Assembly (NCBI GenBank): GCA_934122395.1
Contig: CAKOWQ010000001.1
Location: forward strand, 1 to 64,000
Origin: an uncultured Bacilli bacterium
GTDB lineage: Bacteria; Bacillota_I; Bacilli_A; RF39; UBA660
Reading direction: 5' to 3'
Length of the DNA stretch: 64,000 nt
Shown piece after piece: positions 49,215 to 58,466 of this stretch. The stretch's first letter is position 1, and each line of letters starts with the position of its first letter. The notes below the pieces were generated by a model. That model had not been told where the DNA came from and searched no databases. It saw nothing but the letters and a program-made list of their open reading frames with translations. The translations under genes and the position numbers were made by a program.

Positions 49215-51503
49215 ATGGATAGTGTGAAGTTTGATGCTATGTCGCCACCTATGATGATATTATTAATTATAGTTATATTACTTATAGTATTTATCATAAT
49301 AATAGAGCCAAGAATTTTTAAAAGGAAGTTAAAAAATAACAATGAGCATGGTTCTAGTAAATTTGCTGATAAAAAAGAAATAAAAGCAAACTTCGATAAA
49401 GAAGATTTAAATAATATTAATAAAGCAGGTTTTCCAGTTTGGTATGAAAAAGAAAATGGAAAGTTTAAAAATGTATATTATGATAATAAATCGCCACATT
49501 ATGTTTTGATTGGTTCTACTGGTAGTGGTAAGTCAATTACTGTTAGTATTCCTATCTGCATCCAATTCGCAACTGCTAAAGAAAAACATTCAGTAGTTTT
49601 AACTGATCCCAAAGCAGAACTTTTTAAAACAACTGGTAAAATTTTTGAAGAAAATGGTTATGATGTTGTTACGATAGATTTTAGAAATCCAACAAAATCA
49701 AATAAAATTAATATTATGCAACCAATCATTACAGAATGGAAGGAACATTGTATGTATGATAAAAATATGATGTTCCTTTTGTCATATTTTATAAAAGTAA
49801 ATAAAATATCAATATCAAAAATGTTTACAAGTAAAAAATATATGGAACAGATTATAAGTAAATATAATTTAGCAGACTATATTATTGAGGTAATAAAAAA
49901 TAATCAGGATGACATTGAAAAAAATGCAAAAAGCAAAAAACTTTTTGAAAATTATACTTTTGAGAATCATACTAAAAAGGAGTTAGAGGAATATTTGAGT
50001 ACATTATCACCAAATGATTTATTAGAAAAAATTAAAGATAATCAAAATAAAAGTTCTAATCATCAAGCAGAGGCTAATCACTTAGTTATTTCTCTTGCAA
50101 ATTTAATATTTACTGAAAAAGAAAGTAAGGATCCATTTTGGATTAATAGTAGTAAACAATTATTTATTGGATTAACAGGAATTTTTTTAGAGGATTTTAA
50201 AAAAGGATTGATCGGTGAAAATAAAATCAATATTGCAAGTATAAAAAAGTTTCAAAATTCTTCATTGATTAAAGAAAATCAAACATATTTACAAAGAAAC
50301 TTGAATGCTAGAAGTTATGGTTGTTTATCAAAAGATTATTTAACATCAATACTTTCAGCAGCTGAGAATACTTATAAATCTGTAACTGCTGTATTTGGAG
50401 AAAAGATGTCTATATTTGATGATTTAAATGTAGAAAATGTAACTAGCATAAGTGAGTTTAATCTTACTGATGTTGCTAAAAAACCAACAGCACTTTTTAT
50501 AATTGTGCCAGATGAAGATAATAGCTATTATCAACTAGTTACAATTATTTTAGGAATGTTAATTAAAGATCTATCAAATTTTGCAAACTTACCTGAAAAT
50601 AATGGCACTCTTCCAGTTAAAGTTGAATGGATTCTTGAAGAATTTGCTTCAATTCCTCCAATAAGAGATATACAAGTTTCAGTTAGTGTGGCTCGTTCTA
50701 GGGGAATGAGATATATATTCTTTATACAATCATTTGCACAATTAGATCAAATATATGGTAAAGAAATAGCTAGTATAATAATTGATAACTCGGCTTTATG
50801 TTATTTGAAAACTAATAGTGTAGAGTGTGCACAGATTATTGAAAAAAAACTTGGTAAAGCAACAATAACAACTAGCTCATTAAGTACAAGTACCGATCCA
50901 TTTAAGATAGGCGGTAATCAAACTACTTCTTTATTGGGTAGAGAATTATTAACTGCAAATGAAATTATTGCACTTAAATATAAAACTATTATCTTTCCTG
51001 TATTTGGTAATCCAATATTTAGAGATACATATATGTATAGTGATTTATATCCAAAATATAAAAAAGTGCCAATTTGTGAAAGAGAAACAAAGGTACTTAA
51101 AAGATTAACTGATAATTATTATACGATTGAAAAATTGCGAGATTATTATGAGAAGGATAATAATAGTAAAGAGAGAGCGATAACACAAAAAATAATTACT
51201 TCTAGTCAAAGACAAACTCAAAACAAAATGAGAAAAATTATTAAAAATATAAATAGTGAGAATAATGCTTTGCTGTTTTTAAAAAAATTAAAAGATTTAT
51301 TTGATGGAAGAATTATTAATGAAATAAAAGATGCTGATGAGGTTTATACATTAGAAATAGCTACATTGTTTAACAAAATGAATTTAATAAAATTAAAACA
51401 ATTATTTACTGATGATATAACAGTAGAAATTGCAACAAATAAGAGAATTAAAAAAACGATAATATCTTTTTGGAATAATATAGAAAGGGAAAATCAAATA
51501 TGA
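49215..51503 (+). CDS. VirD4/TraG-family type IV coupling protein
   Basis: 762 residues. N-terminal membrane segment (MILLIIVILLIVFIIIIEP), Walker A LIGSTGSGKSITVSIP, the block VVLTDPKAELFKTTG, Walker B-like region KVEWILEEFASIPPI, and SRGMRYIFFIQSFAQLDQIYG, all typical of coupling proteins. It recruits the relaxase-DNA complex to the channel. The C-terminal 130 residues are extra and variable. Overlaps the sortase gene by four bases. Confidence 0.9.
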   Translation: MDSVKFDAMSPPMMILLIIVILLIVFIIIIEPRIFKRKLKNNNEHGSSKFADKKEIKANFDKEDLNNINKAGFPVWYEKENGKFKNVYYDNKSPHYVLIGSTGSGKSITVSIPICIQFATAKEKHSVVLTDPKAELFKTTGKIFEENGYDVVTIDFRNPTKSNKINIMQPIITEWKEHCMYDKNMMFLLSYFIKVNKISISKMFTSKKYMEQIISKYNLADYIIEVIKNNQDDIEKNAKSKKLFENYTFENHTKKELEEYLSTLSPNDLLEKIKDNQNKSSNHQAEANHLVISLANLIFTEKESKDPFWINSSKQLFIGLTGIFLEDFKKGLIGENKINIASIKKFQNSSLIKENQTYLQRNLNARSYGCLSKDYLTSILSAAENTYKSVTAVFGEKMSIFDDLNVENVTSISEFNLTDVAKKPTALFIIVPDEDNSYYQLVTIILGMLIKDLSNFANLPENNGTLPVKVEWILEEFASIPPIRDIQVSVSVARSRGMRYIFFIQSFAQLDQIYGKEIASIIIDNSALCYLKTNSVECAQIIEKKLGKATITTSSLSTSTDPFKIGGNQTTSLLGRELLTANEIIALKYKTIIFPVFGNPIFRDTYMYSDLYPKYKKVPICERETKVLKRLTDNYYTIEKLRDYYEKDNNSKERAITQKIITSSQRQTQNKMRKIIKNINSENNALLFLKKLKDLFDGRIINEIKDADEVYTLEIATLFNKMNLIKLKQLFTDDITVEIATNKRIKKTIISFWNNIERENQI

Positions 51504-52108
51504 GAAAAAAACTAAAAATAATAGGTCAAATATTCATAATTGTTTCTTTAGTAATAATATCATTTTTGAGTGTTTATAATTATTATCAAACTCAAAAAGA
51601 TGAAGAAATGGTAAACGATTACATTGAGGAAACTAAAATAGTAGATGAAGAAGAAATGGAAAAAGAACAACCAGAAATAAAAAAAGAATATCAACAAGAA
51701 ATAAATTATACAGCAATTTTAGAAATACCTAGTATAGATTTAAAAAGAGGTGTAGTTGACAGCACTAAAAATTTTAGTTCAATTAACTATGCTATAAGTG
51801 TTGATGAACATAGTAATTATCCTGATAAAGAGGGTAATTTTATTTTATATGCACATTCTGGAAACAGTAATATTTCTTATTTTAAGAAATTAATAAATGT
51901 TAATATTGGTGATGGTGTTTATGTTTATTATAAAGGGGTTAAGTATAATTATAAAATCACTAATAAATATGATATAGAAAAAATAGGCAAAGCTGATGTT
52001 TTGCTTAGTAATAGCGATAAATATATAACATTAATAACTTGTAATCCAAATAGAAAAGGTTATCAAGTTGTATTGATTGGTAAGTTGTTTGAACAATCAA
52101 ATTACTAA
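51500..52108 (+). CDS. sortase
   Basis: 202 residues. N-terminal membrane anchor (FIIVSLVIISFLSVYNYY), acidic spacer, then the sortase fold: AILEIPSIDLKRGVV, NFILYAHSGNS with the catalytic His, and YITLITCNPNRKGYQVVLIG with TLxTC Cys and Arg. It transpeptidates surface proteins to the cell wall. The likely substrate is the thioester adhesin encoded at 24768, whose sorting signal is VPNTF rather than LPxTG. Coupled to the coupling-protein gene by overlap. Confidence 0.88.
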   Translation: MRKKLKIIGQIFIIVSLVIISFLSVYNYYQTQKDEEMVNDYIEETKIVDEEEMEKEQPEIKKEYQQEINYTAILEIPSIDLKRGVVDSTKNFSSINYAISVDEHSNYPDKEGNFILYAHSGNSNISYFKKLINVNIGDGVYVYYKGVKYNYKITNKYDIEKIGKADVLLSNSDKYITLITCNPNRKGYQVVLIGKLFEQSNY

Positions 52109-52138
52109 AAAATAAAAAAGAATAAAAAGGGGGATAAA

Positions 52139-52312
52139 ATGGTTAAGAAAGGAAAAGAAAAAAGAACTATTAATTATGTTTGTGAAGAAGAATATAAAAC
52201 ATCAAAATTAGAGATTACAAATGAAGAATTATCAGTGATATTTAATAAAAAATTCTATAATTATATTAAAAAAAAGGAAAATTCATTGCTAGAGGGCTGT
52301 AATTATGTTTAA
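52139..52312 (+). CDS. hypothetical small protein upstream of the recombinase
   Basis: 57 residues from ATG 52139 after AAAGGGGG. Lys/Glu rich (KKGKEKRTINYVCEEEYKTS). Overlaps the start of a 17-codon mini-ORF. Position suggests involvement in recombinase control or directionality, but there is no sequence support. Confidence 0.5.
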   Translation: MVKKGKEKRTINYVCEEEYKTSKLEITNEELSVIFNKKFYNYIKKKENSLLEGCNYV

Positions 52313-52358
52313 TACGCGTTATAATTTAAATGGGCTTGAAACTATGATTAAAAAATAG
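52305..52358 (+). CDS. possible 17-codon leader peptide of the recombinase gene
   Basis: ATG 52305 to TAG 52358, with GAGGG about nine bases upstream. Translates as MFNTRYNLNGLETMIKK. It ends 13 bases before the recombinase start, whose own ribosome site AGGAGAGGA follows. It could couple translation. Support is modest. Confidence 0.3.
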   Translation: MFNTRYNLNGLETMIKK

Positions 52359-52371
52359 GAGAGGATTTTTT

Positions 52372-54417
52372 ATGAATAGTGAAACAAGTACAAATAAAAT
52401 ATTAAGGGCGGTGTTATACGAAAGATTATCAAAGGAAGATGGAGATAAATTAACCAAAGAAGAAAAATCAGAAAGTATTAAAAATCAAGATTTAATGTTA
52501 CGTAGTTATGCAATAGAGCATGGATATGAAATTGTAGGTGTTTATAATGATGAGGACTGGTCTGGAGCAGATAGTTCAAGGCCACAGTTTAATGAAATGA
52601 TTAAAGCCTGTGAAGCTGGAGAAATAGATGTAGTAATTGCAAAAACTCAATCAAGATTTGCAAGAGATATGGAACTTATAGAAAGATATTTGCATAATAA
52701 ATTTTTAGAGTGGAATGTACAATTTAAAAGTGTTGTGGATCATATTGATAATACAAGACGAGAAACTAAAAAGACTAGTCAAATTTTAGGATTGACAGAT
52801 GAATGGTATTTAGAAGATACTTCAATAAACATTAAAGAAACATTGAGAGCAAAAAGAGCGAGTGGAGAGTTTACAGGAAGTTTTGCTCCTTATGGTTACG
52901 ATAGAGATCCAGAAAATAAAAATCATTTAATTATAGATCCAGTAGCTTCTGAAACTGTAAAACAAATATTTGAAAATTATATCAATGGAATGGGGCTTAA
53001 AACAATAGCAAGATATTTGAACGATAATTTTGTTGCAAGTCCGTATGAGTATAAGATGTCTAAAGGTTCAAATTTAAAATTAGCATATCTTGATAATTAT
53101 TTAGTGTATGATTATATTGAAAAAGCAGGTCTTTATAAAGTCGATATAAGTTATATTAATGAAAGTAGGGAGATACTGCATAATCTTATTTCTTATAATA
53201 TATTTTCTAAAGATAAAAAGAATTTTGACAATAAATGTAAATTGTATTTAAAAAATTATTCTGAAAAAAAGATGAAAATATATTATACAACTGATAATGA
53301 TATTGATTATAATAATTTTGATGTAAAAAAATGGACGCTATTAAGAAAGGATGATCTTATTCCTTTTGATACAACATGTATAGCGACAGTTGTGGAAATG
53401 TTAGATAGAAAGCATACAATTAATTATCAATTTGATATATTATTAGAAAATAATATAGAACACGAAAAATATTATTTTGACATTATTCAAATAACTAATG
53501 ATGAGAAAAAAATAATTGATTATGAAAAAAACATCAGAAAAAAATGTAAGTGGTGTGATCAAATGATAAAAAAAATACTTACTGATGAAGTATATATAGG
53601 TAATTTAGTTCAATCAAAAACAACAAATGTAAGTTATAAAAATAAGAAGAAAGTAAAAAAAGATAAAGAAGATTGGATAAGAGTTGAAAATACACATGAG
53701 AGAATTGTTTCATTGGAACAATGGTTAAAGGTTCAAGAAAGATTAAAGCAAAGAGTTCGTGCCAACAAAGATGGATATTATAATCCATTTGTTCATAAGC
53801 TTTATTGCAAATGTTGTGGAAAAATTTATTGCAGAACAGGAGATTGTAATCATGTATATTTTAGATGCAAAGACCAACAGGAAAAGTACAAGAGTTGTGA
53901 TAATCGTAGTAATATAAGTAAGGATGAATTGAATAATTTTGCGTTAGGCAAAATCAATGAATTACTAAATCGCTTTTATAACGAAGAACAATTAAAAGAA
54001 TTTAAAGAAAAGGATACTGATAGTGATTTATTCAAAAGTAGAATAAATAGTTTAAACAAAGAATTAATTGATGTTAATAAGGAATTACAAAATAAAAAAA
54101 CATACTTTCAACATTTATACGAAGATAAAATCAATGGTTTATTAGATACAGATGAGTATATAATATTAAAAAGTAAATATAAAGATGATAGTGAAAAGTT
54201 AGAAAATAGATCTGCTAAAATCAAAGAAGAACTAAAATTAATCAATGATAAAAAAGCAATATTGAAAACTAAAGAAACTGTATATGGTAAGTATAAACAT
54301 ATCGACTGTATTGATATAGATATTGTTTCTGATTTTATCGATAGAATTTATATTGGTAAATATGATAAAGAAACTAATACAAGAGATATGAAAATAGTAT
54401 GGAATTTTGAAAGTTAA
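52372..54417 (+). CDS. large serine recombinase (ICE integrase)
   Basis: 681 residues. Resolvase domain with nucleophile Ser 20 in YERLSKEDG and the QSRFARDM Arg region; recombinase domain 155-240 (GSFAPYGYDRDPENKNHLII, IARYLNDN); then TDEVYIGNLVQSKTT at about 404; a zinc ribbon KLYCKCCGKIYCRTGDCNH; and a C-terminal coiled coil. Between SKGSNLKLAY (about 240) and KCKWCDQMIKKILTDEVYIG (about 392) lies an insertion of about 150 residues absent from typical members (about 520-560 residues). Start ATG 52372 after AGGAGAGGA. Stops ten bases before attR. Catalyses attP x attB integration. Confidence 0.93.
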   Translation: MNSETSTNKILRAVLYERLSKEDGDKLTKEEKSESIKNQDLMLRSYAIEHGYEIVGVYNDEDWSGADSSRPQFNEMIKACEAGEIDVVIAKTQSRFARDMELIERYLHNKFLEWNVQFKSVVDHIDNTRRETKKTSQILGLTDEWYLEDTSINIKETLRAKRASGEFTGSFAPYGYDRDPENKNHLIIDPVASETVKQIFENYINGMGLKTIARYLNDNFVASPYEYKMSKGSNLKLAYLDNYLVYDYIEKAGLYKVDISYINESREILHNLISYNIFSKDKKNFDNKCKLYLKNYSEKKMKIYYTTDNDIDYNNFDVKKWTLLRKDDLIPFDTTCIATVVEMLDRKHTINYQFDILLENNIEHEKYYFDIIQITNDEKKIIDYEKNIRKKCKWCDQMIKKILTDEVYIGNLVQSKTTNVSYKNKKKVKKDKEDWIRVENTHERIVSLEQWLKVQERLKQRVRANKDGYYNPFVHKLYCKCCGKIYCRTGDCNHVYFRCKDQQEKYKSCDNRSNISKDELNNFALGKINELLNRFYNEEQLKEFKEKDTDSDLFKSRINSLNKELIDVNKELQNKKTYFQHLYEDKINGLLDTDEYIILKSKYKDDSEKLENRSAKIKEELKLINDKKAILKTKETVYGKYKHIDCIDIDIVSDFIDRIYIGKYDKETNTRDMKIVWNFES

Positions 54418-54426
54418 ATAAATTGG

Positions 54427-54449
54427 ATTTAAACAATGCACCAACCGGT
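54427..54449 (+). other. attR junction of the ICE
   Basis: Element arm gatttaaacaatgc (54426-54439) followed by the shared accaac (54440-54445) with core AC at 54444-54445, then host codons for G-A-L-D-S-K. Joining the two element ends gives a 38-base attP with 32 positions symmetric around a non-palindromic AC centre, as expected for a serine integrase. Confidence 0.85.
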
Positions 54450-54656
54450 GCTCTTGACTCTAAAACAGGAGTTGAAGTTTTAAAATTATTAAAAAGACAA
54501 TGTGATGCTAACAATGGACGTAATACTGTTGTTATAGTAACTCATAATGCTCTAATAGCAGAAATAGCTGATCGTGTTATAAAATTAAAGAATGGTAAAA
54601 TTGAAAGTAATGAATTAAATAAGAAGCCAAAAGACATATATGAAGTGGAGTGGTAA
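54445..54656 (+). pseudogene. ABC transporter ATP-binding protein, 3' fragment
   Basis: Remaining host codons of the ATPase cut at 4972: GALDSKTGVEVLKLLKRQ (D-loop) and VVIVTHNALIAEIADRVIKL (H-loop His). A TTG at 54423 in the element end could start a fragment of 77 residues, but without Walker A it cannot act as an ATPase. The permease start follows one base after the stop. Confidence 0.9.
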
Positions 54657-54657
54657 C

Positions 54658-57024
54658 ATGTTAAAACGTAAGATGTTTCGTGATATAAAACAGAACATGT
54701 CTCAGTTTATTACTATCTTTTTAATGACTTTTCTAGGTGTCTTTGTATATGCTGGAATTCGTTCATATATGGGTGGTATGACTGTTACTGCTAATAAATT
54801 TTATGAAGAAAACAATTTACAGGATTTAAATGTTTTGGGATACTCTTTTACAAGTGATGATCTTAATAAACTTAAGGATATCAATCATGTTAAGGATGCA
54901 GAACGCAAATTAACTTTAACAGCTAGTATGGAAAAAGATAGAGTAGTACAAATTAACTTTATTGAATCAAATAATATATCACGTTTTTATATTATGGATG
55001 GTGAAAAGTTTGATGTTAATAAAAAAGGTGTATGGTTAGATAACTTTTTTGCTAAGAACAACAATATTAAAATAGGAGATACCATTAGTATTAAATATGA
55101 TGGTATAACACTTACCGAAAAAGTTATAGGCCTTATTAATGTACCAGATCATGTTTATGATATAAAAGATGAATCCGAACTTTTCCCAGATCATACTGAC
55201 TATGGTTTTGCATATTTATCAATTAATGAATTACCAGCTAGTTACATAAAAAGCATGGTAATGGAAAAAATGAATATTAATAATGAAGTAGTATTTGATA
55301 GCATAATGCCTAACTTTAACTATAAGGATTATGTTCCTTACAATAGCATAATAGTAGATGTTGATAATGAGAAAAATAAAGATTCAGTTAAATCTGATAT
55401 AGAAAACAATATATCTAGTGCAATAGCAGTAACTGATGTTAAAGATTCTATTTCATATTCAGTATATCAAGGTGAAATAGAAGAAGGAGAAACTTATGTT
55501 GGAATATTCTCATTCCTATTCCTATTTATTGCTGTACTATCTGTTATTACTACTATGACAAGGGTAGTAAAGAAACAAAGATATCAGATTGGTACTTTAA
55601 AATCTTTGGGATTCAAGAAGAATAAAATAACAATGCATTATGTTAGTTATGGTTTCTTTATATCTTTATTAGCTGCTATATTAGGTATAATATTAGGACC
55701 ATTATTAATAGGTAACTTATTTATAGGTATGGAAATGTCTTATTTTCAAATACCTAATGGTAAAGCTACAGTTGAATCTAGTAGTTATTTAATTGCCTTC
55801 TTAGTAATAATAATTATTTCTATCGTTACATACTTTACTTGTAGAGGTGAATTAAAATCTTCACCAGCCGAAGCTTTAAGGCCTAAAATGCCTACTATTA
55901 AAAATAATTCATTAGATATTACATCAAAAGGTGTGTTTAAAAAGATGTCATTTTCTACTAAGTGGAATTTAAGAGATATTTTAAGAAATAAAGTAAGAAC
56001 TTTTATGGGAATTGTTGGTATATCAGGTTGTTGTATGATCTTAGTTTGTGCTTTTGGAGTATTTGATACAATGCATCACTTTATTGATTGGCAATTTGAT
56101 GAATTATACAATTTTGATTACAAAATATCTTTAAAAGAAGATTATTCAGCTGACGAATATAACACTTTAATAAATGATTATGGTAATAGTACTTCAGAAA
56201 CATTAGGCGTTGAAGTAGTAAATGGTGATAAAAAAGAATCTAATACAGTTTTTGTAACTGATGCTGATGATTTGGTTAGATTTACTGGAGTAGATGGAGA
56301 CTTTATAAAATTAAAGAGCAATGGTATTTATGTTACTAAAAAATTAGCTCAAAATAAAAATTATAAAATAGGTGATACTATTAAATGGCATATATATGGT
56401 GACGATAAATACTATGAAAGTAAGATAATTGGCTTTGATAGAGATCCTCAAAATCAAAATATAAAGATGACTAAGGAATATTTAGAGAACCTTGGAATTA
56501 AATATAAAGCAGATACTATTTATACAAATAAAGATATGAGTAAAATCAAAGAACTTGATGGTGTAACCGTAATTCAAAGTGTTGCTAATCTTGAAGAGGG
56601 TATGAGTAGTATGCTTAATACTATGGAGTCTATGGTTGTACTTTTGATAGTAGTTGCTGCTATTTTAGGAGCTGTCATAATATATAATCTAGGAATATTA
56701 TCATTTACAGAAAAACAATATCAATTTGCTACTTTAAAAGTTTTAGGATTTAAGAATAATAAAATTAGAAAAATATATGTTAAACAAAATAATTGGATTA
56801 CTATAATATCCATTATTATAGGATTACCTTTAGGACTATACATGACTAACTTTATTTTTACTACAGCAATATCAGATAGTTATGATATGAATGCTTTTAT
56901 TAAAGGTGTTTCTTATTTATATGCTGCGGTTGGTACTTTGATAGTATCATACTTATCTTCATATTTCTTATCTCGAAAAGTAAATAAAATAGATATGGTA
57001 AGTAGTTTAAAAGGTAATGAATAA
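54658..57024 (+). CDS. ABC transporter permease, FtsX/MacB family
   Basis: 788 residues from ATG 54658 (one base after the ATPase stop). N-terminal membrane helix (FITIFLMTFLGVFVYAGI), a large extracellular domain, FtsX core with YQIGTLKSLGFKKNKITMHY, a further helix bundle, then a second extracellular loop and FATLKVLGFKNNKIRKIYVK at the end. Two FtsX repeats, as in MacB-like or bacitracin/lantibiotic-type exporters. It normally follows the ATPase under TetR control; the ICE now separates it from its promoter, so expression depends on readthrough from the recombinase side. Confidence 0.9.
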   Translation: MLKRKMFRDIKQNMSQFITIFLMTFLGVFVYAGIRSYMGGMTVTANKFYEENNLQDLNVLGYSFTSDDLNKLKDINHVKDAERKLTLTASMEKDRVVQINFIESNNISRFYIMDGEKFDVNKKGVWLDNFFAKNNNIKIGDTISIKYDGITLTEKVIGLINVPDHVYDIKDESELFPDHTDYGFAYLSINELPASYIKSMVMEKMNINNEVVFDSIMPNFNYKDYVPYNSIIVDVDNEKNKDSVKSDIENNISSAIAVTDVKDSISYSVYQGEIEEGETYVGIFSFLFLFIAVLSVITTMTRVVKKQRYQIGTLKSLGFKKNKITMHYVSYGFFISLLAAILGIILGPLLIGNLFIGMEMSYFQIPNGKATVESSSYLIAFLVIIIISIVTYFTCRGELKSSPAEALRPKMPTIKNNSLDITSKGVFKKMSFSTKWNLRDILRNKVRTFMGIVGISGCCMILVCAFGVFDTMHHFIDWQFDELYNFDYKISLKEDYSADEYNTLINDYGNSTSETLGVEVVNGDKKESNTVFVTDADDLVRFTGVDGDFIKLKSNGIYVTKKLAQNKNYKIGDTIKWHIYGDDKYYESKIIGFDRDPQNQNIKMTKEYLENLGIKYKADTIYTNKDMSKIKELDGVTVIQSVANLEEGMSSMLNTMESMVVLLIVVAAILGAVIIYNLGILSFTEKQYQFATLKVLGFKNNKIRKIYVKQNNWITIISIIIGLPLGLYMTNFIFTTAISDSYDMNAFIKGVSYLYAAVGTLIVSYLSSYFLSRKVNKIDMVSSLKGNE

Positions 57025-57093
57025 TAATACTTAGTTACAACTTCTACTTTATATGTTACAATACTTTTATAAGATGTAGAAGGGATGTTTGTG

Positions 57094-57783
57094 ATGAAGA
57101 AAGTAATTAAAATCATTTTGATTATATTAGGTGTTTTATTACTTATATTTGCAGTAATGGTTGGAGTGGCTATAGTAGAAGAACAAAAACTTGATGAGAT
57201 AGTTGCTGATTTAATTAACCATGAAGAAGTTGATATGACCATAAAGATGAAGGGAACTTATGGTACAATTGAAAAGATGATCAAGATAGATTATAAGAAA
57301 ATTTATGAGTTATCTAATAAAATAGCTACTGAATATAATAATCCAATTATTGAGAAATGCTTAAGCGCTAAGAATTATCAAAGTGATGGTCCACTTTTTA
57401 CTAATACTAGAAAAGAATTTGAAGAATTAAAAGAAGCTAGAAAAAAGATAACTGATAAGATGTTAGTTATTGTATCAGATAAGGAAGCAAAAAAACGTAT
57501 TAAAGAATATAAATTAGATGAATTTGATGCTGAAGTTTATAATAGATATGTTGGTCAATTACGAATATATGTTAATGATTTAGTTGATGAAGATGAAAAA
57601 CTAAATGATGTTCTTGACAATGTTATTGTAGTTTTAGATTTTCTTGGCGAAAATAAAGACAAATGGAAGATAGAAGGAGAGAATATCATATTTGATAATC
57701 AAGACTTATTAGATAAATATAATTGGTTAACCGTTTCTTCTAAACTTTGTACTAATTGTAAGGAAGATGTACCTAGTGCATAA
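57094..57783 (+). CDS. membrane-anchored hypothetical protein
   Basis: 229 residues from ATG 57094, nine bases after AGAAGGG. One N-terminal membrane helix (IIKIILIILGVLLLIFAVMV region), then an extracellular helical domain (LINHEEVDMTIKMKGTYGTI; EEFEELKEARKKITDKMLVI-like). Ends with two Cys (KLCTNCKED). Not recognised. Own terminator follows. Confidence 0.55.
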   Translation: MKKVIKIILIILGVLLLIFAVMVGVAIVEEQKLDEIVADLINHEEVDMTIKMKGTYGTIEKMIKIDYKKIYELSNKIATEYNNPIIEKCLSAKNYQSDGPLFTNTRKEFEELKEARKKITDKMLVIVSDKEAKKRIKEYKLDEFDAEVYNRYVGQLRIYVNDLVDEDEKLNDVLDNVIVVLDFLGENKDKWKIEGENIIFDNQDLLDKYNWLTVSSKLCTNCKEDVPSA

Positions 57784-57784
57784 G

Positions 57785-57812
57785 AGAACTTTTAATTAAA
57801 AGTTCTTTTTCT
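57785..57812 (+). terminator. intrinsic terminator
   Basis: agaacttttaa directly facing ttaaaagttct (57785-57806), then TTTTTC. Confidence 0.8.
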
Positions 57813-57840
57813 TTGCATATTAATATTTTAATGATATAAT
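57813..57840 (+). promoter_or_regulatory. promoter of the 57866 gene
   Basis: TTGCAT (57813-57818), 16 bases, TATAAT (57835-57840), with an extended -10 TG. Confidence 0.65.
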
Positions 57841-57865
57841 AAACGATAAAAAATGAGGTGGTATT

Positions 57866-58408
57866 ATGACATTTACTTATGATAATGCAGATTTAAGTAG
57901 AACAATTAAAGATTTTTATAGAGATGGTATGGCATATTATGTCAATTATTTAGATGGTAGTTCATCTAATTATGTTTGTTCAAGTGAAACAGAAGAAGAA
58001 AGATTGAAAGATTTAATGGTTGAACAAGCACTAGATCGTCAAGGGATGATGAAAATTAGAGATGTTGAACTATTAGAAAAAATGAATGTTGCAGCAGCTT
58101 TCATAAGTGCAGCTGGGATATCAATTATGGCTAATTACGAGCAGTATGCATTAAGTGCATTATTACTTGGAGGTACTTTTGCTACTGTAGGTAAAGCAAG
58201 AAAATTAAAACGTCAATTATATGAGTTAAAAAAATATAAATTATTTTTAGAAATGAGTGATGACGTTGCAAGAGGAAATGGCGAGATTCCTTTAGAAGTC
58301 GTTGATCATGATAAAATATATCAAGTACCACTAGGAATTAATACAGTAGATAGATATAGTTACGGACAAGTAAAAACGCTTTATAAAGAATTTTATAGAA
58401 ACTTTTAA
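57866..58408 (+). CDS. hypothetical protein with two membrane segments
   Basis: 180 residues. The middle has a hydrophobic hairpin (VAAAFISAAGISIMANYEQY then ALSALLLGGTFATVGKA), flanked by a soluble N-terminus and a C-terminal charged helix (LKRQLYELKKYKLFLEMSDD). Start ATG 57866 after GAGGTGGT. Unknown function. Confidence 0.6.
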   Translation: MTFTYDNADLSRTIKDFYRDGMAYYVNYLDGSSSNYVCSSETEEERLKDLMVEQALDRQGMMKIRDVELLEKMNVAAAFISAAGISIMANYEQYALSALLLGGTFATVGKARKLKRQLYELKKYKLFLEMSDDVARGNGEIPLEVVDHDKIYQVPLGINTVDRYSYGQVKTLYKEFYRNF

Positions 58409-58424
58409 TAAATTGTTATATGTA

Positions 58425-58433
58425 TGATATAAT
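58425..58433 (+). promoter_or_regulatory. extended -10 promoter of the dCMP deaminase gene
   Basis: TGATATAAT (58425-58433), 33 bases before the start codon. No clear -35. Confidence 0.5.
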
Positions 58434-58466
58434 TATAAATGTAATAATAAAAAAGGTGTGATATTA

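Larger units (their letters stand above)
4973..54444 (+). mobile_element. integrative and conjugative element, about 49.47 kb, serine-recombinase type
   Basis: Boundaries come from the split ABC ATPase: removing 4973-54444 restores an uninterrupted frame (502 + 212 bases counted from 4471, a multiple of three) across DEPTGALDSKTG. The large serine recombinase stops ten bases before the right arm. The interior holds SSB, primase, MobL-type relaxase with auxiliary proteins, VirB2/B3/B4/B6-like, M23 hydrolase, VirD4-like coupling protein, sortase and adhesin. Cargo fills the left 18 kb. All main conjugation genes look intact, so the element may be transferable. It resembles the pLS20/MobL conjugation system more than Tn916. 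Confidence 0.93.
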
